In this document: piece after piece, positions 9,330-17,996 of the stretch
Layout of the letters: each line of letters starts with the position of its first letter
How positions within the stretch are numbered: the stretch's first letter is position 1
Origin: CAVRUH01 sp963822595
GTDB taxonomy: Bacteria; Chlamydiota; Chlamydiia; Chlamydiales; Waddliaceae
NCBI GenBank assembly: GCA_963822595.1
Contig: CAWGIG010000004.1
Span: forward strand, 400,276-464,275
Length of the DNA: 64,000 nt
Reading direction: 5' to 3'
Made by a program: the position numbers and the translations under genes
Notes under the pieces: model-generated
Databases searched by the model: none
What the model was told of the DNA's origin: nothing
Seen by the model: only the letters and a program-made list of their open reading frames with translations

Positions 9330-9965
9330 ATGAATAGAATTTTACTAATGATTGGGATAGTAATTGGGTTTTTTACACTACTCTTTAATGCTTATGTTTC
9401 TTATGTCTTTGTAGATAAACTTACATTCTCCGCTCAACAAAGAAACGAAAAACTTTCGGATATGGCAAATTTTCAAGAGTATTTATCCATGCTTAAAGAT
9501 GCTGAAACAGGTGAAAGAGGATATGTCATCACCGGAAACCCTTCTTATTTAGAACCTTATGAAAAAGGACTCAGTTATATACATTCAAAAAAAACCCGCG
9601 ATTATCTTGAAAATTCGGAAAAACTAGAACACATGCAAGATTATATTAAGCAATTAAAAACTTTGACAACAGCCAAACTTGATGAGCTGCAAACGGTTAT
9701 AGACAAATACAATTCTTCTGGGTTTCAAGCGGCTAAAGAGATCGTGTCAACGAACTCCGGAAAGAATTCGATGGATACAATTCGCGATGTCATTGATAGG
9801 ATTTTAATTGTAAAACATAATGCTCTCGAAAAGCACGAGCTTGAAAACGAAAATTATACCAAATTTATCGTTAATCTTATTATTTCAATCAATCTTCTTT
9901 ACCTTATCCTCATCAGTCTTTGCCTCTACGTCCTTTATATGCATACAAGGAATTGGAGAAATTAA
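9330..9965 (+). CDS. Orphan CHASE3-domain membrane protein
   Basis: 211 residues: transmembrane helix ~5-28, an extracytoplasmic helical domain, and a second transmembrane helix ~179-203. The central DAETGERGYVITGNPSYLEPYE (residues ~57-78) is the CHASE3 signature, a ligand-sensing domain normally fused to histidine kinases or cyclases. Here the protein stops eight residues after the second helix, so no HAMP, kinase or GGDEF domain follows. Either it is a stand-alone sensor or the output domain was lost; the downstream DNA to 10.15 kb shows no recognisable kinase remnant. A good AAGGAA ribosome site precedes the ATG. Confidence 0.7.
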   Translation: MNRILLMIGIVIGFFTLLFNAYVSYVFVDKLTFSAQQRNEKLSDMANFQEYLSMLKDAETGERGYVITGNPSYLEPYEKGLSYIHSKKTRDYLENSEKLEHMQDYIKQLKTLTTAKLDELQTVIDKYNSSGFQAAKEIVSTNSGKNSMDTIRDVIDRILIVKHNALEKHELENENYTKFIVNLIISINLLYLILISLCLYVLYMHTRNWRN

Positions 9966-10155
9966 CTGCATCATTTTTCTTAAATCTTCACTTGTCCTTC
10001 GTTTTCATCGTGAAATTCGTGATATTTTTAGTTATTAATCATTATTATATTGACATTACATCTATATAATCCACCATTATTAGTAATAAAAATTTAATTG
10101 CAAATAATATATTTTTTTAATAGTATTAATTTATGGGGTTTATAGGAGGTCGGTT

Positions 10156-10866
10156 ATGTTAGAAGGTGATTCAACTAATATTAGGAGTGCCGGATCAGTC
10201 GTAAATAACTGGGGTTTAGAGCCTAAAACAACTGAAGGTGTCAAAACGAAAATTGGAAAGGAAAAGGTTACAAATAATGTAACACAAGCCGTAAAGTCTC
10301 TAACTCACCCCGTTACCGATAGTATAAGCCCGCGACAAAAATTGAAAGTTAATGCTCTAAAAAATCAACTAGTTGATGCTGATCATAAACTCCAGTTATG
10401 TGGAGAGATCTTAAAAGTCGTAAAGAAAACGAAACAACTGGAAAAATCGAATCCGGCTGCGAAAATAGATCAAAAATTCTATGAAAAAGCAGAACGTAAT
10501 TTCAACATAGCCAAAGAAGAGCTTAAAAACTCAAAAGCCATTTATAAAAAAGCTTTGAGTGAGCACATGAATGGTGCAAAGAAAAAACTGGAAAGATGCA
10601 AACAAATTCTTGATTTTACTAATAGCCACTTGGAAGTAGCAAAAGGAGCAGAGGATTCCAAGGATAATCAGAAATTACTTTTAGAATTAAGTTTAGAATT
10701 GAGGGTTGCGGAGAAAGAGTATAAGGAAGCTCAAAAAGAATTTGATACCCTCAAAAAAGAATATGAAGTGGCTGATAAAGGTGTTGTTCCAAAGCAAAAA
10801 GGTGACAGGTCGAAGAACCCTAGTTGGATCAACAAACTGCACAAGCTGAAGAAAATGCAACAATGA
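10156..10866 (+). CDS. Coiled-coil protein, member 1 of a three-gene lineage family
   Basis: 236 residues, highly charged and almost entirely helical after residue 65, with no transmembrane segment or cleavable signal. The N-terminus (EGDSTNI..AGSV.N.WGL.PK.TE) matches the proteins at 10901 and 16922, and the first ~60 residues look disordered and Ser/Thr/Asn-rich, as in type III secreted proteins. The body is coiled coil (KKLERCKQIL, EKEYKEAQKEFDTLKKEYE). An unusually strong ribosome site, TAGGAGGTCG, precedes the ATG and is shared by all three paralogs. I do not recognise a functional domain; a secreted effector or structural filament protein is a guess. Confidence 0.6.
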   Translation: MLEGDSTNIRSAGSVVNNWGLEPKTTEGVKTKIGKEKVTNNVTQAVKSLTHPVTDSISPRQKLKVNALKNQLVDADHKLQLCGEILKVVKKTKQLEKSNPAAKIDQKFYEKAERNFNIAKEELKNSKAIYKKALSEHMNGAKKKLERCKQILDFTNSHLEVAKGAEDSKDNQKLLLELSLELRVAEKEYKEAQKEFDTLKKEYEVADKGVVPKQKGDRSKNPSWINKLHKLKKMQQ

Positions 10867-10900
10867 GATGTAATAAATAGAAACTTTGTAGGAGGTCGAT

Positions 10901-12028
10901 ATGGGAGAGGGAGATTCAACCAATATTGAGGGTGCAGGATCAGTCGCAAATAAGTGGGGCCTAACGCCAAAACCTACTGAAAAAGCAAAAATAGAAATAG
11001 GAAGTTCCCGAGGACACTCCTTAAAAAAGGAAAATGCTCAAAGTAATGTAACAACAGTAGGAACAACCGCCCTAAAAAATCAACTCATTGATGCTGATAA
11101 TAAATTGCAGCTATTCGAAGAAATCTTTAAAACAGTAAAAATAACTAAACAATTGGAAAAATCGCATCCAGCTGCAGATACAGATCAAAAACTTTATGAA
11201 GAAGCAAAACGTGATGTACAGATAGCCAAAAAAGAACTTAAAACATCAAAAGACAATTATAAAAAAGCATTGAATGAGCACATGAATGAAGCTAAGAAAG
11301 AACTTGAAACATGTAAAAAAATTCTTGAAGTATCTAACATCAACTACAAATTAGCAAGCGGAGAGGATGATTCGAAAGGTAAAGAGAAAACGCTTGCTAA
11401 ATTAAGTTTTCAAGTGAGGGACGCTCAAAGTGACTATAAGAAGGCTCAAAAAAAATTGGATGCCATCAAAAAAGAATATGAACTGACTCTTCCTAAATCC
11501 ATACTGAAGAAAGCTTCTAAACCACTCATCAAAGAGTCAAAAGCAAAAACGGATCAAGGGGAAGAATCCTATCTAGATGAGCAAATTGCACAAGGCGAAA
11601 AAAATGCGAAGATGAATCTAAATTATGTTGAACCAGATCTTAAACCAATTCATGAGGGTCGTCGGGAACTAAGGACCGGACTAGCAACCAAAGAAAAACT
11701 GCTAGGTGAAATTCAAGGTCTTCAACATGAGCTCTATGATTATGAGAACGGTTTAAAAGGTGATTCAAAAACGACTGCACGCATGCAAAATGATATTCGA
11801 GCTATAAAAAGTGAAATTGTTGAGTTGAGAGCACAAATTCATAAAATAGATAGCCAGAAAGAGAAACATTTAAAAAATGTCGATGATTTATGGAAAAAAG
11901 AATCCGCTCAACCGCTTCCGAAGAAAAGTGGAAAAGGGATTAGTTTCAATAGAGTAAATGAGCGAAATGTAGATGGAACTATTACAGAGGAACCCTTCAA
12001 CGACTTACCTAAAAAACCTAATCTTTAA
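10901..12028 (+). CDS. Coiled-coil protein, member 2 of the lineage family
   Basis: 375 residues; about 60% identical by eye to the preceding gene over its first 210 residues (for example DADNKLQLFEEIFKTVK.TKQLEKS.PAA), so the two are a tandem duplication. It then continues with ~165 residues that member 1 lacks, including a coiled coil (LGEIQGLQHELYDYENGL, KSEIVELRAQIHKIDSQ). The N-terminus carries the family box EGDSTNIEGAGSVANKWGL and an added SSRGHSLKKENAQSNVT stretch shared with the third copy at 17.8 kb. The ribosome site TAGGAGGTCGAT is conserved. Member 1 ends 34 bases upstream, so both are probably transcribed together. No known domain recognised. Confidence 0.6.
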   Translation: MGEGDSTNIEGAGSVANKWGLTPKPTEKAKIEIGSSRGHSLKKENAQSNVTTVGTTALKNQLIDADNKLQLFEEIFKTVKITKQLEKSHPAADTDQKLYEEAKRDVQIAKKELKTSKDNYKKALNEHMNEAKKELETCKKILEVSNINYKLASGEDDSKGKEKTLAKLSFQVRDAQSDYKKAQKKLDAIKKEYELTLPKSILKKASKPLIKESKAKTDQGEESYLDEQIAQGEKNAKMNLNYVEPDLKPIHEGRRELRTGLATKEKLLGEIQGLQHELYDYENGLKGDSKTTARMQNDIRAIKSEIVELRAQIHKIDSQKEKHLKNVDDLWKKESAQPLPKKSGKGISFNRVNERNVDGTITEEPFNDLPKKPNL

Positions 12029-12029
12029 A

Positions 12030-12383
12030 TTAGGATTTAAATATAAAAAACGCGGCTAAAACAATAAAAACAAATCCTATAAGTTGATTTATTTTTACCC
12101 CTTCATGCAAATAAAAATAAGAGAAAAAGCAAAAAACAGTTAAGGTGATTATTTCCTGGATGGTTTTCAATTGTACAACAGAAAATTGATAACTTCCTAT
12201 TCTGTTAGCAGGAACCTGAAAGCAGTATTCAAAGAATGCTATTCCCCAACTTATCAAAATGACCAGAAATAATGGAGAACTCCGATATTTTAAGTGTCCA
12301 TACCACGCGAATGTCATAAAAATATTCGATAATGTTAATAAAAAAATCGTTAGCAAAATCTTATCCTCTAATCTAGTGGTCAA
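12030..12383 (-). CDS. DUF486 (DMT-type) small membrane protein
   Basis: 117 residues with four predicted helices. NIFMTFAWYGHLKY, ISWGIAFFEYCFQVPANRIG and QLKTIQEIITL are the diagnostic DUF486 segments in their usual order and spacing; family length is ~110. These are small drug/metabolite-superfamily proteins of unknown substrate. The frame opens at a TTG (12383); the next in-frame ATG would fall inside the first helix, so TTG is the likely start. It overlaps the end of a dead DMT-type remnant on the same strand, suggesting that the pair was once an operon. Confidence 0.75.
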   Translation of the reverse strand: MTTRLEDKILLTIFLLTLSNIFMTFAWYGHLKYRSSPLFLVILISWGIAFFEYCFQVPANRIGSYQFSVVQLKTIQEIITLTVFCFFSYFYLHEGVKINQLIGFVFIVLAAFFIFKS

Positions 12384-12513
12384 TGACTAAAGAAGTCACG
12401 ATATTAGCGGTAATAATCATTCCATTAAAAGGCCCTGCACCGATTTTATCCCCCATGGTGAGTCCAACAAACACAGCAAGAGCATAAAGACCCTATATAA
12501 CCTCTTTTTTCAT
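12373..12513 (-). pseudogene. Remnant of a DMT transporter (DUF606/YdcZ-like)
   Basis: Reading on the minus strand from an ATG at 12513: a short lead, an in-frame TAG at codon 7, then LYALAVFVGLTMGDKIGAGP, continuing with FNGMIITANIVTSLVIDH and a stop at 12373. The motif A..(V/I)TSLVIDH is typical of the DUF606/YdcZ group of small DMT permeases, where FG normally follows. The stop codon and the missing remainder show that it is dead. It abuts the DUF486 gene. Confidence 0.45.
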
Positions 12514-12703
12514 TTTGTGCCCACATTAACAAAATGAAATTTAGGGCTCTAGCAAAAAATCGCAAAGAAATTCAATTTCCCTTAACAACTATTATTAACT
12601 ATCTTAATACAAACTTTATAAATCTAATAAAAATCAATATAATAGTTATATTTTTATAAATAAAAAATTGTTATAATTAAATTAGATAATTGCGGGGGTT
12701 TTT

Positions 12704-14629
12704 ATGTCTACAGCGGGCATGAACAATGTTAAGACAATCAATCTTACTCCTATTCAACAAAGTCAGGTGCAGAATCTAGTTAACGAAAGTTCCGTAGCTA
12801 ATGGACGAACGGTTACGGCCAATATTAAAGCTTTAACACCTGAACAAAGAGCTGTCGTGATTCTTGCATTTGAGGGAACCATTCCTAAAGGTTTTAAACT
12901 CGAAGGGGATATACAAGGTATCATTGATTCCATGAAAACAAACTTAAAAGAAGGAAAAAACACGGAAGAAAAGAGTTTAGTTAAATCGGCCGAAAAGAAA
13001 ACTAAAGATTTCCTTCGTGATAGATTTGGAATGTCTACCGGTCGTATACAAGTAGGCGATGTTGAGAATGCCATCAAATCCTATACTCCTAAGGTCCCCG
13101 TTAATGGTGTACCTAAACCCCTACGCGAACTCACAGAATCTGAACATGAGATCCTCAATAGTATTGTTGAACACGCACGCACGCAGCCCGATGAACTAGA
13201 AGATAAACTAAAATCTGAAATCGCAAAAATGTCTCCAGGGGATAAAGAAGTATTCGCAAAAAGAGCCATGATTGACCTTTCAAAAAACGATCCGGATCTT
13301 GGCGCCAAATTATTAAAAGTTTTTCACGACAGCACTCCAAAAGAAAAACAAATATCTTTTATGCAGGATATCGTTCACGAGGTTTTTACCCATAATATTG
13401 AAGGCGCCATGAATCTAGCAAAAGCGTTAGCCGGCCCTCAAATCGCTAGAGAGGTCTCGTCTGCTCAACCCTTGCGCCTCTCAGATGTAACAACCCGATT
13501 TCTTACGGCTTTCGTAAGTAAACTCATTAGTCCTCAGCTAGAGAAGCCCCTTCTGGAAATCGCTAAAAAAGTATCTCAAGAGACCGATGATTTAAGCAAA
13601 ATGATGACGTCTGGGGATTCTGAAAAAGCTTCAGTAGCTTTAGAAAATATAACATCTCACACAAGCGAAGTCCTGAATATGGTTAGTAGCTTAATAAATA
13701 ACGGATCTGATGAAAATATAAAACATCTAAAAGACCTATGTTCTTTTATTAAAAACGAAGTACAAAAAGGAAAAGATAATCTCAAAAAAGAAAGCCTCGA
13801 CCCAGAAGGTGTTGCTCTCAGTCTTATTTTTCTTCGAGTAGTTTCCCCTCAAATTAGTGCTTTCACAAATCCGGAGTTCACGACGCCTCAATTTAGACAA
13901 AATATGGTGGCGCTAGGTAAAATCGTTCAGAGTTTGACTGTGGGTGATGTAGGTGCGGGAAAAGGCAATCTATTTAATGATGTTAAGGGTAAATTATCGG
14001 AAGAAATGAAAGAAATTAAAAAAAGTTTATTAACTGAAGAAAAAACAACTGAAGCTCCTCATAGTCCGACTCAACAAGAAACAATCAAACTCCCAACTGA
14101 AGAAAAATACCTAAATTACAGAGTTAAACCTAATACTGAAAGTCGTTTGAATTTTTTAGGTAAACTTCAATCCTTCATCAGCAATGGTAGTGAAGGTGCA
14201 CTCAAAAAATCGGATGAACTAGCTGGTAAGGAAATGGAGATTATTTTGGATTTAACAGAAACAGCAAACCTTCAAAAATGCAACCCTGATCAACTTCTCA
14301 AAATTTTAGAGTTTCTTGATAATAGAGCCGTCCGCAATGCGGCCAATAAAGAACTCTCAGAAGAACTGGATCAAGCCCTAAGTAATGTGGAGGCTCAAAT
14401 AGGACAACCCCAAATCAAAGTTAGATCGGATCCCAAAGCCACAGCGGAGGCATGGACTGCCCTAAAGGCAGAAAAACCTGAAATCAAAGAGGCATTTGCA
14501 CAACTCACAGCTAAATATGAGGAAAGAAAAGCTAAAAACCCTCCTAGAACTGAAAACGCTGAAAGAGCAGCTCAGCTCAAAGCTAAATTGGACGAAAGAA
14601 TAGCGAATAAGAAAAGCCAACAAAAATAG
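12704..14629 (+). CDS. Large helical protein with RasGAP-like motifs; candidate effector
   Basis: 641 residues, no signal peptide or membrane span. Residues ~215-415 follow the layout of a Ras GTPase-activating domain. PLRLSDVTTRFLTAFVSKL.SPQLEKPLLEIAKKV (~256-290) aligns with the arginine-finger block (FRGNSLATK...YL...L.P.I). SLIFLRVVSPQI....NPEF (~373-392) aligns with the FLRxxxPAI..P block, followed by ALGKIVQSLTVG (RasGAP: ISKxLQSIANxV). Candidate finger Arg258 and structural Arg378 are 120 residues apart; in human p120GAP the equivalents (789, 903) are 114 apart. The flanks (1-210, 430-641) are helical, charged and unrecognised. It may act on a host Ras-family GTPase after secretion; this is inference. 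Its stop is 3 bases from the convergent gene's stop. Confidence 0.6.
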   Translation: MSTAGMNNVKTINLTPIQQSQVQNLVNESSVANGRTVTANIKALTPEQRAVVILAFEGTIPKGFKLEGDIQGIIDSMKTNLKEGKNTEEKSLVKSAEKKTKDFLRDRFGMSTGRIQVGDVENAIKSYTPKVPVNGVPKPLRELTESEHEILNSIVEHARTQPDELEDKLKSEIAKMSPGDKEVFAKRAMIDLSKNDPDLGAKLLKVFHDSTPKEKQISFMQDIVHEVFTHNIEGAMNLAKALAGPQIAREVSSAQPLRLSDVTTRFLTAFVSKLISPQLEKPLLEIAKKVSQETDDLSKMMTSGDSEKASVALENITSHTSEVLNMVSSLINNGSDENIKHLKDLCSFIKNEVQKGKDNLKKESLDPEGVALSLIFLRVVSPQISAFTNPEFTTPQFRQNMVALGKIVQSLTVGDVGAGKGNLFNDVKGKLSEEMKEIKKSLLTEEKTTEAPHSPTQQETIKLPTEEKYLNYRVKPNTESRLNFLGKLQSFISNGSEGALKKSDELAGKEMEIILDLTETANLQKCNPDQLLKILEFLDNRAVRNAANKELSEELDQALSNVEAQIGQPQIKVRSDPKATAEAWTALKAEKPEIKEAFAQLTAKYEERKAKNPPRTENAERAAQLKAKLDERIANKKSQQK

Positions 14630-14631
14630 AC

Positions 14632-15831
14632 TTAGATTTCTGGAATCAATAATTCCGTTTCACTATCACTATTACTTTCTTCTTGAGATTCTAACTGGAT
14701 GAATTCTTTCAGAATGATGATATTCTGACCGAAAAGATCCTGTTCAGTTTCATTCCCCTCTGTAATAAGTCTCAAAACCAAATGCTGTAGCCAATATAAT
14801 GGAGAATACCCTTGATTATCTTTAACGAGAAAACTTCCACCTAATTCTTTCCATAAGGTGAGTATTTCACGATATTTATTTCCAACATAAGCCATCCCAA
14901 AGTGATGGATCAAAGAAATGCCACCATCAGGATGTCGGAATGAAACGAGATCCGGATGATCTCGAAGGGCCTCTGGATGAAGGAGGATATAACTAAAAGA
15001 AGAATTTCTGTTCCATAGGAAACGATAATGATCCGAATGGGAGCCGCTCGCGTTAGAATTAGGTCTGTTAGCTGAATCCCAAATATTTTGAACGGTAGAA
15101 GTTTCCGCCTGAGGATAACGACGCATTACGGGTTCGATCCAACCCATGTAATGGATCCCGAATTTGACAATTTGATCATGCGTTCTAGCTGAATCATGTT
15201 CGGTGAATTCTTTAAGACGCGTATATTCTTCTCTTGATAAATCTCCTCTTAATGAACGATCACTGATACTTTGTAAACGTGAACTCTGAAATGCGTTGCA
15301 ACATTCAAAGAGAAGGACACTGGTTAAGTCAATCGCGCTAAACTTTTTCTCCGTCACTCGAATTTCATGTAGAAAATGACTGCAGTCTGCCCACGAACCG
15401 GTATCCATTCTCCCATTTGCAACAAATTCCGCTTCCGTTACAACCCGGAATGTCCAGGGTGTTTCGCTATTGATACTTTCCCATAATTCTTCAAAAAGAG
15501 GATTGATTCTAAGCCAAGCCAAACAAGTTTTCACGTATGAGTCGGTAGTCGGGCGAAAAATTTGAAAGCTATAATAGCCCAACTGAAGACAAGTTAGTGA
15601 GGCTAGTGCTATGCCGGTATATCCTGGAATTAAAAGTAAGCTCAAATTTCCAAAGACGGCGGCGACTCGACCGAATGCGATTGCTCTGGCCCCGTTAGGA
15701 GTATGGGTGCAATTCCTTTGCTCCATCCATGCTTCCACATGCCGCCCTTCCAACAAAGGGATGGGGGGAAGCCAATCAGGAACAGTATAAGAAATAGGAT
15801 TTGGAACAGGAATCATATTATTTATCATCAT
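14632..15831 (-). CDS. Hypothetical protein with bilobed hydrophobic segment
   Basis: 399 residues, not recognised. Residues ~52-90 form two closely spaced hydrophobic stretches (AAVFGNLSLLLIPGYTGIAL and LTCLQLGYYSFQIF), a bilobed arrangement like that of chlamydial inclusion-membrane (Inc) proteins, with a Pro-rich soluble N-terminus. The C-terminal part (~300-365) is reminiscent of ankyrin-type helices (GGISLIHHFGMAYVGNKYRE, GGSFLVKDNQGYSPLYWL) but too degenerate to call. The end is acidic (ESQEESNSDSETE). Start choice is open: ATGs at codons 1, 2 and 6, none with a clear ribosome site. It converges tightly with the RasGAP-like gene. An Inc-like or effector role is a guess. Confidence 0.5.
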   Translation of the reverse strand: MMINNMIPVPNPISYTVPDWLPPIPLLEGRHVEAWMEQRNCTHTPNGARAIAFGRVAAVFGNLSLLLIPGYTGIALASLTCLQLGYYSFQIFRPTTDSYVKTCLAWLRINPLFEELWESINSETPWTFRVVTEAEFVANGRMDTGSWADCSHFLHEIRVTEKKFSAIDLTSVLLFECCNAFQSSRLQSISDRSLRGDLSREEYTRLKEFTEHDSARTHDQIVKFGIHYMGWIEPVMRRYPQAETSTVQNIWDSANRPNSNASGSHSDHYRFLWNRNSSFSYILLHPEALRDHPDLVSFRHPDGGISLIHHFGMAYVGNKYREILTLWKELGGSFLVKDNQGYSPLYWLQHLVLRLITEGNETEQDLFGQNIIILKEFIQLESQEESNSDSETELLIPEI

Positions 15832-15972
15832 TTAATTTAAATTAATTTTATATTTTAACATATTTTTGTATTAAATATCAACTAAAACGAAAAAGACCAT
15901 TGACTCGTGAAATTCATTGACATTTCGCACGCATTGTTATAATTAAAGGTAACATAAAAAAAGGAGAAAATA

Positions 15973-16563
15973 ATGAAGCTCTATTATTCACCCGGTGCTT
16001 GTTCCATGGCTTCCCATATTCTTTTAAATGAGTTGAACATTCCCTACACTCTCAAATCTGTTGACTTAAAAACGCACAAGACAGAAAAGGGCGAAGATTT
16101 TTACAAGATTAACCCCAAAGGCTATGTGCCGGTTATTATTCTGGATAATGGTCAGACGTTGACTGAAAATATTGCAATTTTGTCCTATTTAAGCGATTCC
16201 AAGGGACTTGTAAAAGGAGATCTTTATCGATTTTTGGAATGGCTCGCATTCATTTCTACGGAATTGCATAAAGGCATCGGATCCTTGTTTAATTATCCGA
16301 ATGGACCGGAAGAGGTGGTAAAGGAAATTAAAAATAAAGTCGCCAAGCGCCTAAAAGTTGTCGATGATCATTTAGCTGGAAAAGAGTTTGTATTTGAAGG
16401 GGCTTTTTCCGCTGTGGATGCCTACTTAGTCACCATCCTAAACTGGTGTCCTAAAGCTAAGGTCGATTTAAGCCCATATAAAAATATCAACGATTATCTG
16501 AAGCGCATCATGGCTCGTCCTTCCATTCAACAAACTCTAAAACAGGAAGGGCTCGTCAAATAA
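15973..16563 (+). CDS. Glutathione S-transferase family protein
   Basis: 196 residues. The N-terminal thioredoxin-like domain (MKLYYSPGACSMASHILLNE) carries the beta-class layout with Ser7/Cys10 as candidate active residues, then PKGYVPVIILDNGQTLTENIAI, holding the cis-proline and the glutathione-binding TE(N/S) motif. The all-helical C-terminal domain (LYRFLEWLAFISTELHKGI, FSAVDAYLVTILNWC with the N-capping Asp) is complete. The likely role is glutathione-dependent detoxification in the cytoplasm. AAGGAG precedes the ATG. It appears monocistronic. Confidence 0.85.
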   Translation: MKLYYSPGACSMASHILLNELNIPYTLKSVDLKTHKTEKGEDFYKINPKGYVPVIILDNGQTLTENIAILSYLSDSKGLVKGDLYRFLEWLAFISTELHKGIGSLFNYPNGPEEVVKEIKNKVAKRLKVVDDHLAGKEFVFEGAFSAVDAYLVTILNWCPKAKVDLSPYKNINDYLKRIMARPSIQQTLKQEGLVK

Positions 16564-16662
16564 CATAGTGATAATAGCCCCTAAACAGCATTGTAGGCAC
16601 TATCCTTCTGCTTTAAATTCGGCATGCCCAATGAGCAGATGCCCACACAAAATACTGTATAA

Positions 16663-16917
16663 ATGAAGCTTAGAGACCAAAACGGCCGGTATTTTGCGCG
16701 AAGAGCAATTGAGGTTCAAAAGTATAGTCCGTTTTCTCAGATTCACTTGATTGTTTACAGCGATCCTAATGTTGCTGATGCCATGCGTAGAAACCTTCCA
16801 ATAAATGAGCTCGAAAATCGAGTGAGAGCAGTGCTCAGCAGTATTGCTGCTGATCCTTCAATTGTCGAAGAATATAAAGAGAGAGCTATGCTAAGAGTTC
16901 TAAGGAAAATTTTTTGA
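16663..16917 (+). CDS. Small hypothetical protein (doubtful)
   Basis: 84 residues, basic, no signal or membrane helix, no recognised motif (IHLIVYSDPNVADAMRRNLP is the most structured part). No ribosome site is visible before the ATG. It could be the C-terminal remnant of a larger lost gene, since the 100 bases upstream hold no alternative start. Real expression is uncertain. Confidence 0.3.
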   Translation: MKLRDQNGRYFARRAIEVQKYSPFSQIHLIVYSDPNVADAMRRNLPINELENRVRAVLSSIAADPSIVEEYKERAMLRVLRKIF

Positions 16918-16921
16918 CCCC

Positions 16922-17836
16922 TTACTTTAACATATTCTTAAGATCAAGAACCAACTGCTCGCGGTATGCTTGTGAATCCCCCTTTTCTAGACGCTTAAAA
17001 GCTTTTTTCTCTAAGAGTGGATGTCCTACCTCAATGCATCTTTTATTTTCATTGAAGCTGACTGAAAATTTACTTCTCGATTTAAAAATTTGGGGATTAG
17101 TCAAATCGCAATTCTTTTTAAACAATTTGAAGAATCTTTTAGCATCCGTATGAGCTAGTTCTAATTCCCCTAACTTTTCCTTCACTTCCTTACTTTCATT
17201 TTTTAAACCTTGTTGAGCACGATTAAGTTCTAGTTCAAAGTCGTGTAATTGTTTATTAACTGCTTCTTCATCAGGATCCATTTTAGGCTTTGATTCTTCG
17301 ATTTTTGATTCAGGAGCTACTTCGACTATTGATTTAGGAGCAGCTGCTTTAACAGCAGCTGCATGCTCTTTTTTGATGGCATCAAAATGTTTTTGAGCAT
17401 TACCACACTCTTCTTCCGCTTCCTTTAATCCTTTCTCCGCTTCTTTTAATATTGAAATTAACTCCCCCTGTTCTTCGGAATCTACTGCTAGATTTCCTGA
17501 TTCTAAATTTAGTTTTGCTAATTCCAAACTGCTTTTACATGCCCCAACCATTAGTTGGCATGTATCAAGCTTTTTCTTTGCTTCGTTCATTTGACTTTCT
17601 AAGGTATTAATTTTTTTTTCGTTTAATTTTTTTCGAAGAGGTCCTCTATCCGGAATAGGTGGAGGTGTTAGAGACTTTGTTCCAACTTCTGTTACATTAC
17701 TTGGAGCATTTTCCTTTGTTAATGAATGTCCTCGGGAACTTCCTATTTTTACTTTCCCATTTTCAGTTGTTTTTGACTTTGGCTCCCAATTACTTGCGGC
17801 TGATCCACTTTCGATATTTGGTAGATCTTTTCCCAT
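16922..17836 (-). CDS. Coiled-coil protein, member 3 of the lineage family
   Basis: 304 residues. The N-terminal box (LPNIESGSAASNWEPKSKTT) and the SSRGHSLTKENAPSNVTEVG stretch match the proteins at 10156 and 10901, and the ribosome site ATAGGAGGTCAAT is the same. The body is charged coiled coil (NEAKKKLDTC, LKEAEKGLKEAEEECGNAQK), but the C-terminal ~90 residues differ from both other members (KRFFKLFKKNCDLTN, SVSFNENKRCIEVGHPLLEK). So a conserved, probably disordered N-terminus is attached to varied helical bodies, an arrangement consistent with a shared secretion or targeting signal. Function unknown. It lies 6 kb away and inverted relative to the tandem pair. Confidence 0.6.
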   Translation of the reverse strand: MGKDLPNIESGSAASNWEPKSKTTENGKVKIGSSRGHSLTKENAPSNVTEVGTKSLTPPPIPDRGPLRKKLNEKKINTLESQMNEAKKKLDTCQLMVGACKSSLELAKLNLESGNLAVDSEEQGELISILKEAEKGLKEAEEECGNAQKHFDAIKKEHAAAVKAAAPKSIVEVAPESKIEESKPKMDPDEEAVNKQLHDFELELNRAQQGLKNESKEVKEKLGELELAHTDAKRFFKLFKKNCDLTNPQIFKSRSKFSVSFNENKRCIEVGHPLLEKKAFKRLEKGDSQAYREQLVLDLKNMLK

Positions 17837-17996
17837 ATTGACCTCCTATTGAACTCTCTATATTTATAATATAATAAAAATTCAATATTTTCAATAAATT
17901 TTTATTTATGAAAATTTAATAGAAATGTTAGTAAAACTAACAAAATGATAGCTGAATGAAAGAGTCATTTTGCGAAGACTTGCCCCTTACTCTTTT

